A stretch of 22,633 bases of DNA, taken from positions 1 to 22,633 of the forward strand of contig JAITTA010000064.1 in assembly GCA_031287395.1 (NCBI GenBank), in the 5' to 3' direction. The translations under genes were made by a program, and so were the position numbers. Under the pieces are notes generated by a model. That model saw only the letters and a program-made list of their open reading frames with translations, was not told the origin of the DNA and ran no database searches. This DNA comes from Dysgonamonadaceae bacterium. Lineage in GTDB: Bacteria; Bacteroidota; Bacteroidia; Bacteroidales; Azobacteroidaceae. Shown here piece by piece: positions 1 through 7,790 of this stretch (positions are counted from its first letter, which is position 1; each line of letters starts with the position of its first letter).

Positions 1-107
1 GAATTAATAATCGGTTGCATAATACTACATTTTTTATTAAATAATGAATCATGAATTATTTTTGCAAATTTATTTGTATTTACAATATAAATCAAACTGA
101 TAATTTC

Positions 108-132
108 TATCTTTGCATAGATAAAATCTATG
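108..132 (+). promoter_or_regulatory. oxyR promoter -7 element with overlapping OxyR-like operator
   Basis: TATCTTTG at 108-115 matches the Bacteroidota -7 consensus TAnnTTTG. No good -33 TTTG is visible at the usual spacing. Immediately after it, 116-132 is a perfect palindrome with 7-nt arms CATAGAT and ATCTATG around AAA. It contains ATAG-N7-CTAT (117-131), the half of the E. coli OxyR consensus ATAGnTnnnAnCTAT, and also fits the LysR T-N11-A rule. Another CTAT at 107-110 precedes it by 6 nt. The palindrome would cover the transcription start, so autorepression is the natural inference. Confidence 0.6.
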
Positions 133-158
133 GTACAACAGTATAACAATGTAAAAAC

Positions 159-1100
159 ATGAACATTCAACAATTGGAATATGTGATTGCAGTCGATCGG
201 TACCGGCATTTTGGCAAGGCTGCGGAAGCTTGTTGTGTGACTCAGCCGACATTGAGTATGATGATACGGAAGCTGGAGGAAGAGTTAGGAGTTCAAATTT
301 TTGATCGTTCGGATTTACCGGTGGAACCTACATCCATAGGTAAATGTATTATTGAACAGGCTAAAGTTTCCTTGAAAAGTCTTAATAAAATAAAGGAAAT
401 GGTTGAGAATGAGCGACAAATACTTACCGGAAATTTCAATCTGGGAATTATTCCGACGATTGCTCCTTATCTTGTGCCGGAACTATTGCGTCGGAAAGAA
501 ATACAGTACAAGGAGATCGCATTGGTACTCAAAGAAAATACCACTGCCAATATTATTTCCGATATTCTTCAGGGAACACTTGACGGAGGCCTGATGGCAG
601 GTCCTTTGGAGCATCCGGATTTGGTGGAGTATCCGGTTTATTATGAGAAATTTTATGCTTATGTTTCTCCTTTGGACCGTTCATATACCGATAAAGAAAT
701 TGATTTGGATGCGATCAATATCAATAATGTATGGTTGTTAGAGAGCGTACACTGCCTCCGTGGGCAAATTGAGCGACTCTGTCAAATGAAAAAAATGGTC
801 TCGGAAGGTCATTCTCCGGTTCGATATGAAGCCGGGAGCATCGATACTTTGATTAACGTTGTGGATCTGAATTCCGGAATTACAATTGTCCCGGAAATGT
901 CGGCGATGAGTTTAAGCGAAGAAAGGCAGGAGAATCTCAGGGAATTCAAGGATCTGACAGCCGTGCGGGAGGTTTCTCTGGTAGTAAGTAAAGAGTACAT
1001 CCGCCAAAATATGTTGAGTAAAATCCTGGAAATCGTAGGTGATTCCGTACCAAAGTCAATGAAGAACCCGGATTTGAAAAAATTTGTGATAGGTTTGTAA
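159..1100 (+). CDS. oxyR: OxyR, LysR-type hydrogen peroxide-sensing transcription regulator
   Basis: This 313-residue protein has the LysR layout: an N-terminal winged helix-turn-helix (about residues 3-60, with the motif AAEACCVTQPTLSMMIRKLE) and a C-terminal two-lobed sensor domain (about 90-300). The diagnostic site is LLESVHCLRGQIERLC, where the cysteines fall at residues 199 and 208. These are the same numbers and spacing as the disulfide-forming Cys199 and Cys208 of E. coli OxyR, and the HCLR context is also kept. From family knowledge, peroxide oxidises Cys199, the disulfide forms, and the protein activates genes such as ahpCF, dps and katA; none of those targets lies in this window. 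The ATG at 159 gives the standard family start, and no strong Shine-Dalgarno precedes it. The promoter region carries a matching OxyR-like palindrome, suggesting control of its own transcription. Confidence 0.93.
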   Translation: MNIQQLEYVIAVDRYRHFGKAAEACCVTQPTLSMMIRKLEEELGVQIFDRSDLPVEPTSIGKCIIEQAKVSLKSLNKIKEMVENERQILTGNFNLGIIPTIAPYLVPELLRRKEIQYKEIALVLKENTTANIISDILQGTLDGGLMAGPLEHPDLVEYPVYYEKFYAYVSPLDRSYTDKEIDLDAININNVWLLESVHCLRGQIERLCQMKKMVSEGHSPVRYEAGSIDTLINVVDLNSGITIVPEMSAMSLSEERQENLREFKDLTAVREVSLVVSKEYIRQNMLSKILEIVGDSVPKSMKNPDLKKFVIGL

Positions 1101-1119
1101 GATTTTTAAGTTTTATTGT

Positions 1120-1127
1120 TATTTTTG
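1120..1127 (+). promoter_or_regulatory. Possible promoter -7 element for the DUF1080 gene
   Basis: TATTTTTG fits TAnnTTTG and lies 35 nt before the start codon. A TTTG at 1094-1097, inside the oxyR stop region, could be the -33 element, but the 22-nt spacing is slightly long. The stretch is T-rich, so a chance match is possible. Confidence 0.35.
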
Positions 1128-1162
1128 ATGTCGATTTGTTGAAATTTTATTATTATTAATAT

Positions 1163-1885
1163 ATGAAGACTACAATTTTTACATTATTATTCGCTGTGTG
1201 TTGCGCTGTCAACTTGCAGGCTCAGAAAGACAACGTGCTTTCAAAACAGGAACAAAAGAACGGATGGACGCTTCTATTTGATGGTAAATCGTTCGATGGA
1301 TGGAGAAAATGCAATTCCGATCAAATGGCTTCCAATTGGAAGATAGACCAGAATTCAATGAAAGTGGAACGTGGAGAAAAGGCCGGAAGCGGACAAGGCG
1401 GAGATATCTTGTTTGGTAAAAAACAGTACAAAAATTTTGAGTTATCGATTGATTGGAAGATTGAAAAGGGTGGAAATTCCGGAATCTTTTATTACGTGGT
1501 GGAATATCCCGGAAAGCCGATTTATTACGCTGCTCCCGAGATTCAGGTACTGGATAACTGGTATGCTTCCGATAATAAATTGGCGAATCACCTTGCCGGA
1601 TCGCTTTACGACATGATTCCTGCATTGCCTCAAAATGCAAAACCGGCCGGAGAATGGAATACCATTGTTATCCGGGTGGAGAACGGAAAAGCTACTCATA
1701 TTCAAAATGGAGTAAAGGTAGTGGAATACGAGATTTGGACTCCGGAGTGGAAAGATCTTGTTGCAAAGAGTAAGTTTAAAGATTGGCCGGGCTTCAAAGA
1801 CGGACCTGCAAAAGAAGGTTATATCGGCTTACAGGATCATGGATACGACTGCTGGTTTAAAAACATCAAAATCAGAGAATTATAA
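1163..1885 (+). CDS. Secreted DUF1080 (3-keto-disaccharide hydrolase family) protein
   Basis: The 240-residue product begins with a signal peptide (residues 1-20, hydrophobic core then NLQA|Q), so it is exported to the periplasm or outer membrane. The rest is a single DUF1080/PF06439 domain, a concanavalin-like jelly roll. Hallmarks are GWTLLFDGKSFDGWR near the start, FELSIDWKIEKGGNSGIFYYV, an EIQVLDN segment, the GEWNTIVIRVENGKATHIQNG stretch, and the ending GYIGLQDHGYDCWFKNIKIREL. Characterised members act on 3-keto-glycosides in an oxidation-elimination route of glycosidic bond cleavage; the exact substrate here is not readable. No partner oxidoreductase (GH109/Gfo-Idh-MocA type) is adjacent, so it is either an orphan or works with enzymes encoded elsewhere. 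It is 62 bp downstream of oxyR on the same strand, with a possible promoter of its own. Two cysteines (13-14) lie in the signal core, but the following residues do not make a convincing lipobox. Confidence 0.88.
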   Translation: MKTTIFTLLFAVCCAVNLQAQKDNVLSKQEQKNGWTLLFDGKSFDGWRKCNSDQMASNWKIDQNSMKVERGEKAGSGQGGDILFGKKQYKNFELSIDWKIEKGGNSGIFYYVVEYPGKPIYYAAPEIQVLDNWYASDNKLANHLAGSLYDMIPALPQNAKPAGEWNTIVIRVENGKATHIQNGVKVVEYEIWTPEWKDLVAKSKFKDWPGFKDGPAKEGYIGLQDHGYDCWFKNIKIREL

Positions 1886-1893
1886 TTTTTTAT

Positions 1894-1974
1894 TCCACGC
1901 AGATTACACAAATATGCGACAAACACCTCCTCACGTTTGCAACACGAGGACATTATATGTGGAATCTGTGTGGA
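1894..1974. repeat. Imperfect inverted repeat of the dispersed-repeat type
   Basis: The 17-nt arm at 1894-1910 (TCCACGCAGATTACACA) and the arm at 1958-1974 are inverted copies matching at 15 of 17 positions, with a 47-nt interior. The GCAGATTACACA-like core resembles short intergenic repeats found scattered in many bacterial genomes. It lies just past the DUF1080 stop codon and could form a long hairpin at the 3' end of that mRNA. No T-tract follows it on the plus strand. Confidence 0.5.
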
Positions 1975-1983
1975 GTCTGAAAC

Positions 1984-2026
1984 AAAAAATTAGGCATATT
2001 CTTTATTTATTGAATATGCCTAATTT
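1984..2026 (-). terminator. Intrinsic terminator of the mutA-mutB operon
   Basis: A perfect 15-bp stem (arms 1987-2001 and 2012-2026, with GGCATATTC at the loop end) encloses a 10-nt loop. Read on the minus strand the stem is followed by a run of T (complement of the A run 1984-1989), giving a canonical Rho-independent terminator 44 nt after the mutB stop codon. On the plus strand the T-run is shorter, but the stem could also stop transcription coming from the DUF1080 gene. Confidence 0.85.
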
Positions 2027-2069
2027 ATGGAAAAGGGTAGCTAATGGATAAAAAACGACCTATCGGAAT

Positions 2070-4217
2070 TTACTCCTCCAACAGAAGTTCCAGAATCTGG
2101 CATGCTGCTGTGGTTACAGGAGATCCTGGTCCGAAGATGGCAGCAACCCCTGCTCTGTACAGGAAGTCGTAGTCCTGTGCGGGAATTACACCTCCTGCAA
2201 TGACCAAAATATCTTCACGGCCCAGTTTTTTCAATTCGGCAATAACCTGTGGAACCAAAGTCTTGTGTCCTGCAGCCAGTGAAGAAACCCCAAGTACATG
2301 GACGTCGTTCTCAACCGCCTGACGTGCCGCTTCTTCCGGGGTCTGGAACAAAGGTCCCATATCCACATCGAATCCGCAATCGGCATAACCGGTTGCTACG
2401 ACTTTTGCACCACGGTCGTGACCATCCTGGCCCATTTTGGCGACCATAATACGAGGTTGACGACCTTCTTTCTTTGCAAATTTTTCCGCCAGTTCACAAG
2501 CACGTTGGAATGTCGGATCTTGTTTTGTTTCTGATGAATACACGCCTGAGATAGTTCTGATAATTGCTTTATAACGTCCGCATACTTCTTCGCATGCATC
2601 TGAGATTTCTCCCAGTGTTGCACGGACATGAGCAGCTTCCACTGCCAGTTCCAACAGATTTCCTTTACCGGTTTTTGCACATTCGGTAATGGCCTTCAGA
2701 GTTTTCCGTACGGTAGCTTCGTCCCGTTTTGAGCGTAATTCGTTCAAACGGCTGATTTGTTGTTCTCGTACAGCTGTATTGTCCACTTCGAGGATATCGA
2801 TAGGATCTTCTTTTTCCAAACGGTATTTGTTTACTCCAATAATGGTTTGAGCTTCGGAATCGATTTTTGCCTGCGTTCGGGCGGCCGCTTCTTCGATACG
2901 CATTTTGGGAAGTCCCGTTTCAATAGCTTTAGCCATACCCCCCAGTTCTTCCACTTCCCGAATCAGTTTCCATGCTTTTTGAGCCAGTTCATGAGTAAGT
3001 GATTCTACGTAGTAAGAACCTGCCCAGGGATCGATTTCTTTGCAAATAGATGTTTCTTCCTGGATGTATATTTGGGTATTACGTGCAATACGTGCGGAGA
3101 AATCGGTAGGCAATGCAATGGCTTCGTCCAGGGCGTTGGTGTGTAAAGACTGGGTATGCCCCAAAGCGGCAGCCATCGCTTCGATGCAGGTACGTCCTAC
3201 ATTATTGAAAGGGTCTTGTTCGGTCAGTGACCAGCCGGAAGTTTGTGAATGAGTACGCAAAGCTAAAGATTTCGGGTTTTTAGCACCGAAACTTTTCACG
3301 ATTTTAGCCCACAACAAACGAGCGGCGCGCATTTTTGCAATTTCCATGAAATGATTCATACCGATTGCCCAGAAAAACGACAAACGGGGAGCAAAAGCAT
3401 CTACGTCGATACCGGCATTGATACCGGCACGGAGGTATTCCATCCCGTCGGCCAGAGTGTATGCCAATTCGATATCTGCAGTTGCACCGGCCTCCTGCAT
3501 ATGGTAACCGGAAATGGAAATAGAGTTGAATTTCGGCATTTTTTGTGAGGTGTACTCGAAAATGTCGGCAATGATGCGCATGGAGAATTCAGGCGGATAA
3601 ATGTAGGTATTACGCACCATAAATTCTTTCAGAATATCATTTTGAATGGTTCCTGACATTTCTTCAAGCTTGGCTCCCTGTTCCAGTCCGGCATTGATAT
3701 AAAAAGCCATAACCGGCAATACGGCTCCGTTCATGGTCATTGAAACCGACATGTCACGTAATGGAATCCCATCGAATAGGACTTTCATATTTTCGATTGT
3801 ACAGATAGATACTCCGGCTTTACCTACATCGCCTACCACACGAGGATGATCGGCATCATAACCGCGATGGGTTGCGAGGTCAAATGCAACGGAGAGTCCT
3901 TTTTGTCCGGAAGCCAGGTTTCTGCGGTAGAATGCATTGGATTCTTCTGCCGTAGAAAAACCTGCATACTGACGGATAGTCCAGGGACGCATGGCATACA
4001 TTCCCGTATATGGTCCACGGAGAAAAGGAGGTACACCGGATGCATAGTTCAGATGTTCCATTCCTTCCAGATCTTCTTTCGTATAAACCGGCTTCACGGG
4101 AATGTGTTCCGGTGTCAGCCAATTGGATTTAATTCCGTTGGTTTTCGACCATTCTGCAATATTTTGAGTTGCAAAACCGTCGGTACTGATAGTTATATTT
4201 TTGAAATTCGGTTTCAT
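2070..4217 (-). CDS. mutB: Methylmalonyl-CoA mutase large (catalytic, cobalamin-binding) subunit
   Basis: The 715-residue product is the adenosylcobalamin-dependent subunit that interconverts succinyl-CoA and (R)-methylmalonyl-CoA, the rearrangement of the propionate pathway. An N-terminal TIM barrel (about residues 40-550) carries the substrate motif TGMYAMRPWTIRQYAGFS, whose Tyr74 corresponds to the active-site Tyr89 of the Propionibacterium enzyme, and RTHSQTSGWSLTEQDPFNN. The C-terminal B12 fold has DGHDRG, with His600 as the predicted lower axial cobalt ligand, then the SSLAAGHKT and AGGVIP glycine motifs of the nucleotide tail pocket. Length is typical. Its ATG overlaps the TGA of mutA by 4 nt (ATGA), so the subunits are translationally coupled and probably made in equal amounts. 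In anaerobic Bacteroidales the net flow is usually from succinate to propionate. Methylmalonyl-CoA epimerase is not adjacent in this window. Confidence 0.97.
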   Translation of the reverse strand: MKPNFKNITISTDGFATQNIAEWSKTNGIKSNWLTPEHIPVKPVYTKEDLEGMEHLNYASGVPPFLRGPYTGMYAMRPWTIRQYAGFSTAEESNAFYRRNLASGQKGLSVAFDLATHRGYDADHPRVVGDVGKAGVSICTIENMKVLFDGIPLRDMSVSMTMNGAVLPVMAFYINAGLEQGAKLEEMSGTIQNDILKEFMVRNTYIYPPEFSMRIIADIFEYTSQKMPKFNSISISGYHMQEAGATADIELAYTLADGMEYLRAGINAGIDVDAFAPRLSFFWAIGMNHFMEIAKMRAARLLWAKIVKSFGAKNPKSLALRTHSQTSGWSLTEQDPFNNVGRTCIEAMAAALGHTQSLHTNALDEAIALPTDFSARIARNTQIYIQEETSICKEIDPWAGSYYVESLTHELAQKAWKLIREVEELGGMAKAIETGLPKMRIEEAAARTQAKIDSEAQTIIGVNKYRLEKEDPIDILEVDNTAVREQQISRLNELRSKRDEATVRKTLKAITECAKTGKGNLLELAVEAAHVRATLGEISDACEEVCGRYKAIIRTISGVYSSETKQDPTFQRACELAEKFAKKEGRQPRIMVAKMGQDGHDRGAKVVATGYADCGFDVDMGPLFQTPEEAARQAVENDVHVLGVSSLAAGHKTLVPQVIAELKKLGREDILVIAGGVIPAQDYDFLYRAGVAAIFGPGSPVTTAACQILELLLEE

Positions 4218-6112
4218 TGTTTAATTCCTAATTTATCGTTAAATGCTTTTAATGTTTCCAGCACATTGCTTCTGACATGGATGAATTTGTCGATTCCCTG
4301 AGCTTTGAGTTCTTCCATACATTCCGGAGCGCCTGCTACTACAAGGATTTCCTTTCCGTTTGTCAGCTTGTAGGCTTCGGGAGCAAATGTAGCGTATTCG
4401 TCGTCGCTGGAACAGAGTACAACAATATCCGCCTTGGCTTCGCGCGCTGCTTTTATACCGGCCTCAATTGTCTCAAAACCGAGGTTGTCGATTACCTGAT
4501 AACCGGCACAGGCGAAGAAATTACAGGAGAACTGAGAACGGGCCAGACGCATGGCCAGATTCCCGATTGTCAACATGAATGCCTTCGGCGTTTTGCCCGA
4601 TTTCTCGGTGGCCAGGCGTAGGGCCTCAAAATCGTGGGACAGGCGTTTCGAGTTCAAAGTTTCAATACCGTTTTCGTTTTTACTTTCACATCCGCATCCA
4701 CAAAAACCGGCTTGGATTTTCTGAGCGGCTTTTTCAGTGAAATTGGGGAATTGATTGGTACCCAACAGGATTTCACGACGTTGTGAAACGGCTTTGAAAC
4801 GGGTTGCTGCAGAAGCATTGATCGTTTTTTGTATTTCGCCTGATTTTATTAATTCATAGAATCCTTTTTCCTCGGTGTCCAAAAATAACTTCCAAGCCTC
4901 TTGAGCAATGGAGGCTGTCAGTGTTTCGATATAGTATGAACCTCCGGAAGCATCGACAATTTTATCCAGATGAGCTTCTTCTTTTAATAATAATTGTTGG
5001 TTCCGGGCAATTCTTTCGGAGAATTCATCCGGAGTTTTAAACGATTCGTCGAATGGAGAAACCATGATGGAATCGACGCCGGCAATACCCGCCGACATCG
5101 CTTCGGTTTGCGTACGGAGCATATTCACGTGAGCATCGAAAATCGTTTGGTTGAATTTTGATGTTTGGGCGAAGATATTCATTTTAGCAGCGCAACGACA
5201 GATTCCGGTTTCCGTTTTATTCGGACAATCGGGACTCGGACATTGGGGATCGTAAGCATTTACAATTTCGGACCATAACCAGCGGGCAGCTCTGAACTTG
5301 GCAATTTCCATGAAATAGTTGGAACCGATCCCAAAATTGAATTTGATCCTTTTGGCTGCAAGGGCAGGATCAACTCCGGTTTCGATTAATTTGGCAAGTA
5401 CTGCATTTCCCCAGGCTAAAGCATAACCCAGTTCCTGAGTGATAAAAGCTCCCGCATTATTGAACAGATAAGCATTGATGCCGATTACACGGAACATCCG
5501 AAGCTCACGGGTAGCATTCACTGCCTCAGACATTTGTGTTATGGCATCTTCCACAACATGTCCTTTACGGAGTATCGGGCCGACAAAATCCATGTTGATG
5601 GATCCGGCGCATTTTGTCAGATCATACCCTTTGGATTTCAGGTAAGCAACAATTATTTTGACTAACTCCACCGATTTACGGCTGCAGGTTTTAAAGTTCA
5701 ATTCCACACATTCGGCATGAATTCCTTCCAATAAAATAGAGATGTTTTCCGGCTTTACTTCTTCGCGTGGAATAATAAAGCCTAAGGATGTGATTCCTTT
5801 ATTCAGGAGTCCCAGCGCTTTTTTGTTGGCTTTCGTAAAATCTTCCACAACGATATCCTGGCGAACGTACCAGTCGTTGTCGTTTTTTGTTCCGCGTACA
5901 TAAGGGAATTGCCCGGGTAGTGAATCCGTTGTTTTGAGTCCGGCAATATCTTCTTCACGATAAAACGGCTTTACACTGAAGCCTTCATTGGTTTTCCAAA
6001 CGAGCTTTTTCTCGAAATCGGCGCCTTTAAGATCAGCTACGATTTTTTCCATCCATGTGTCTGTCGAAACGGGAGGAAATTCCGAAAAAAGCTTTTCTTT
6101 CGAATTGCTCAT
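4214..6112 (-). CDS. mutA: Methylmalonyl-CoA mutase small (non-catalytic) subunit
   Basis: The 632-residue product is a diverged paralogue of MutB that forms the heterodimer with it. It keeps the barrel outline (for example YVRGTKNDNDWYVRQDI near residue 71, NYFMEIAKFRAARWLW near 265) and a degenerate B12-like C-terminal domain, but lacks the DxHxxG cobalamin ligand; the matching region reads TIGNLAMRLARSQFSCNF. This is the expected state of the small subunit. Two cysteine-rich segments stand out: C291, C296, C305 and C307 in a loop inserted just before the position of the MutB RTHSQTSG motif, and C471, C473 and C475 (FCGCGC) in the linker before the C-terminal domain. It is the first gene of the operon, with a -7 box 78 nt upstream of its ATG. 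Confidence 0.95.
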   Translation of the reverse strand: MSNSKEKLFSEFPPVSTDTWMEKIVADLKGADFEKKLVWKTNEGFSVKPFYREEDIAGLKTTDSLPGQFPYVRGTKNDNDWYVRQDIVVEDFTKANKKALGLLNKGITSLGFIIPREEVKPENISILLEGIHAECVELNFKTCSRKSVELVKIIVAYLKSKGYDLTKCAGSINMDFVGPILRKGHVVEDAITQMSEAVNATRELRMFRVIGINAYLFNNAGAFITQELGYALAWGNAVLAKLIETGVDPALAAKRIKFNFGIGSNYFMEIAKFRAARWLWSEIVNAYDPQCPSPDCPNKTETGICRCAAKMNIFAQTSKFNQTIFDAHVNMLRTQTEAMSAGIAGVDSIMVSPFDESFKTPDEFSERIARNQQLLLKEEAHLDKIVDASGGSYYIETLTASIAQEAWKLFLDTEEKGFYELIKSGEIQKTINASAATRFKAVSQRREILLGTNQFPNFTEKAAQKIQAGFCGCGCESKNENGIETLNSKRLSHDFEALRLATEKSGKTPKAFMLTIGNLAMRLARSQFSCNFFACAGYQVIDNLGFETIEAGIKAAREAKADIVVLCSSDDEYATFAPEAYKLTNGKEILVVAGAPECMEELKAQGIDKFIHVRSNVLETLKAFNDKLGIKQ

Positions 6113-6189
6113 AGATTTATTGATTATAAAATTATTTGGTGTTTTAGTAAATTGTTACAAAACTGATTGAACTTTACGCTTTCGCACCG

Positions 6190-6197
6190 CAAAAGTA
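6190..6197 (-). promoter_or_regulatory. mutA promoter -7 element
   Basis: Reading the minus strand, TACTTTTG matches TAnnTTTG exactly and is followed by GC, as is common for these boxes. The -33 region is T-rich but is not a clean TTTG. The predicted leader of about 70 nt is too short for a cobalamin riboswitch. Confidence 0.6.
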
Positions 6198-6238
6198 CAA
6201 CATTTTGTTTATTTGGAAAAGTAAAATAATCAAAAGAT

Positions 6239-7354
6239 TTATGATCTGAGCGCTAATATGGGAGTATCGGTATGGAACAACATTTTTCTGGCCATGCTTG
6301 GATTGATGATTCTTGCCAGCAGATTCCTTCGGTGAGTAGCTAAGGAGATGAAATCAATGGAATTTTTACGGATAAATTTTTCAAGGTTCAGTACAAAATC
6401 ATTCGAATCAATTACCTCATACCGGATAATGATCTCCGGATATTGTTTTTCAAAATATTCTTTGATTCCGGCTAATTTGATTTCATGCCAGGCGTCTTGC
6501 CTGTTACTGATATGAAATAGATGGTATTCGATTGTATATCCGGAAAACATTTTGAACAGGGTATCGACGGCGATCAAATCTTTTTGCTCGAAACTGGTGC
6601 CGAAAGCAACTTGTTTTATTTCCGAGAAATTACGAAAAGGAGTATTTTCCGGTATTGCAAAAACAGGAAATTTAGCCATTTCAATAACTTCTGCAGTGAC
6701 GCTTCCAATCAAATCGGCATCTTTTTGATTTTTTCCTCTCGTACCCATGATAATCATCAAGGGTTTGTATTCATTACTACAGGCTGTAATTTCTTCTTCC
6801 GGCAGGCCGTCTCTGAGAATGGTGGTGAACTTAACATCCGGCCAATGTCCGAAATTAATTTGGTTGCGGATAAATTCCGAAAATTCTTCCAGGTCTTTTT
6901 TCGCTTTTTCAGTCAGCTTGGAAATGGTCGCTTCATCGTGAGTCTGATATGAAAAAGTATCGTTCAGAGAAATCGTGGAAGGAAAATAGGGCGTAAAATA
7001 AGCGTGCATGATTATTATTTCTGAATGGACTCTGGCAGCATAATTGAACCCTATTTCACAGGCATGTTTAGAATATTGGGAAAAATCGACGGGAATGAGT
7101 ATGGTTTTGGAAAGAGGTGTTGAAGTTTTGTTTGGTTGTTCCTCTTCGAACAGGTTTGTTGTTTCAATGATCTTTAATGCAGCCGGTAAATCACTCTCTT
7201 TGATTCGTACTCTGACTCCGGAAGAAACTACCGGCTGAATTAAATTGACGTTGTGAAGATACACTTCGATACCCTCGCTTTCCAGAAGCGTCTTCAAAAG
7301 CTGGGCTTTTTGAAAAGTATGAATTGCCAGAGTAATCAGTTTATCCTCCATCAC
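6239..7354 (-). CDS. DUF2007-universal stress protein fusion with tandem Usp domains
   Basis: The 371-residue cytoplasmic protein has three parts. Residues about 5-66 form a DUF2007-type (putative signal-transducing) domain: QKAQLLKTLLESEGIEVYL, then VRVRIKESDLPAALKII. Residues about 82-236 form a complete Usp domain beginning ILIPVDFS and carrying the ATP-binding signature G-x2-G-x9-G-S at G204, G207, G217 and S218. Residues about 245-371 form a second Usp domain whose equivalent segment, ATHRRNLLARIINPS, lacks these glycines, so it probably does not bind ATP the same way. Usp proteins respond to starvation, redox and energy stress; no specific partner is readable here. The gene lies 38 nt after a small helix-turn-helix gene on the same strand, suggesting a two-gene operon. 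MM at the start leaves two adjacent possible start codons (7354 or 7351). Confidence 0.85.
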   Translation of the reverse strand: MMEDKLITLAIHTFQKAQLLKTLLESEGIEVYLHNVNLIQPVVSSGVRVRIKESDLPAALKIIETTNLFEEEQPNKTSTPLSKTILIPVDFSQYSKHACEIGFNYAARVHSEIIIMHAYFTPYFPSTISLNDTFSYQTHDEATISKLTEKAKKDLEEFSEFIRNQINFGHWPDVKFTTILRDGLPEEEITACSNEYKPLMIIMGTRGKNQKDADLIGSVTAEVIEMAKFPVFAIPENTPFRNFSEIKQVAFGTSFEQKDLIAVDTLFKMFSGYTIEYHLFHISNRQDAWHEIKLAGIKEYFEKQYPEIIIRYEVIDSNDFVLNLEKFIRKNSIDFISLATHRRNLLARIINPSMARKMLFHTDTPILALRS

Positions 7355-7392
7355 AGTCTTTGTTTTTTTCTGTAAATTTGTTGATCTGAAAA

Positions 7393-7671
7393 CTAAACGT
7401 TAGAATTTACGGAAGCTACCTTGTGAGTGGTTTCTCCCAGAATGATCAATGCTTTCTCAAGTATCTTCGGATCATCGAGCATCACAATGCCGCCGTCGGG
7501 ACCCGGTTCAATATGTATGCCGCAACTTTTACCGTCTTTGTAATTGTATCCACCAAAATAATTCCGGACTGTTTCCACTGTAAGTCCTAATTCGTCGGCA
7601 ATTTGGTGGATACTCCCATCGGGCAGCTTGTCCTTGATTCTGCGAAGTTCATTGAATGTTACTGTTTTCAT
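7393..7671 (-). CDS. Small helix-turn-helix DNA-binding protein
   Basis: This 92-residue protein has a clear helix-turn-helix at about residues 16-40 (DGSIHQIADELGLTVETVRNYF), followed by a short basic and glycine-rich part (GGYNYKDGKSCGIHIEPGPDGG), which may be a beta wing, and a C-terminal helix (PKILEKALIILGE). Proteins of this size and form occur in Bacteroidota without an assigned name, and I do not know its target. A good ribosome-binding-like AAAGG lies 5 nt before the ATG. It is upstream of the Usp fusion gene with a 38-nt gap, so it could regulate or simply be cotranscribed with it. I saw no exact -7 box in the 119 nt upstream. Confidence 0.7.
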   Translation of the reverse strand: MKTVTFNELRRIKDKLPDGSIHQIADELGLTVETVRNYFGGYNYKDGKSCGIHIEPGPDGGIVMLDDPKILEKALIILGETTHKVASVNSNV

Positions 7672-7790
7672 GGTTACCTTTATTAATGGGTTGTTAAATT
7701 TAATTTTAAATTCACGCCTCTAACTTAATCAAAATAATGATATGAACAAATTATTTTTGTGAAATAAATGTTACAAATACATTTTTATTA

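Noticed and set aside
3846..4301. Plus-strand open frame of 151 codons opposite mutB and mutA
   Set aside because: It is antisense to well-conserved mutase genes and has no recognisable family features.
6113..6197. Possible cobalamin riboswitch ahead of the B12-dependent mutase operon
   Set aside because: The leader from the predicted start is only about 70 nt and has no B12-box-like sequence; riboswitches of this class are much longer.
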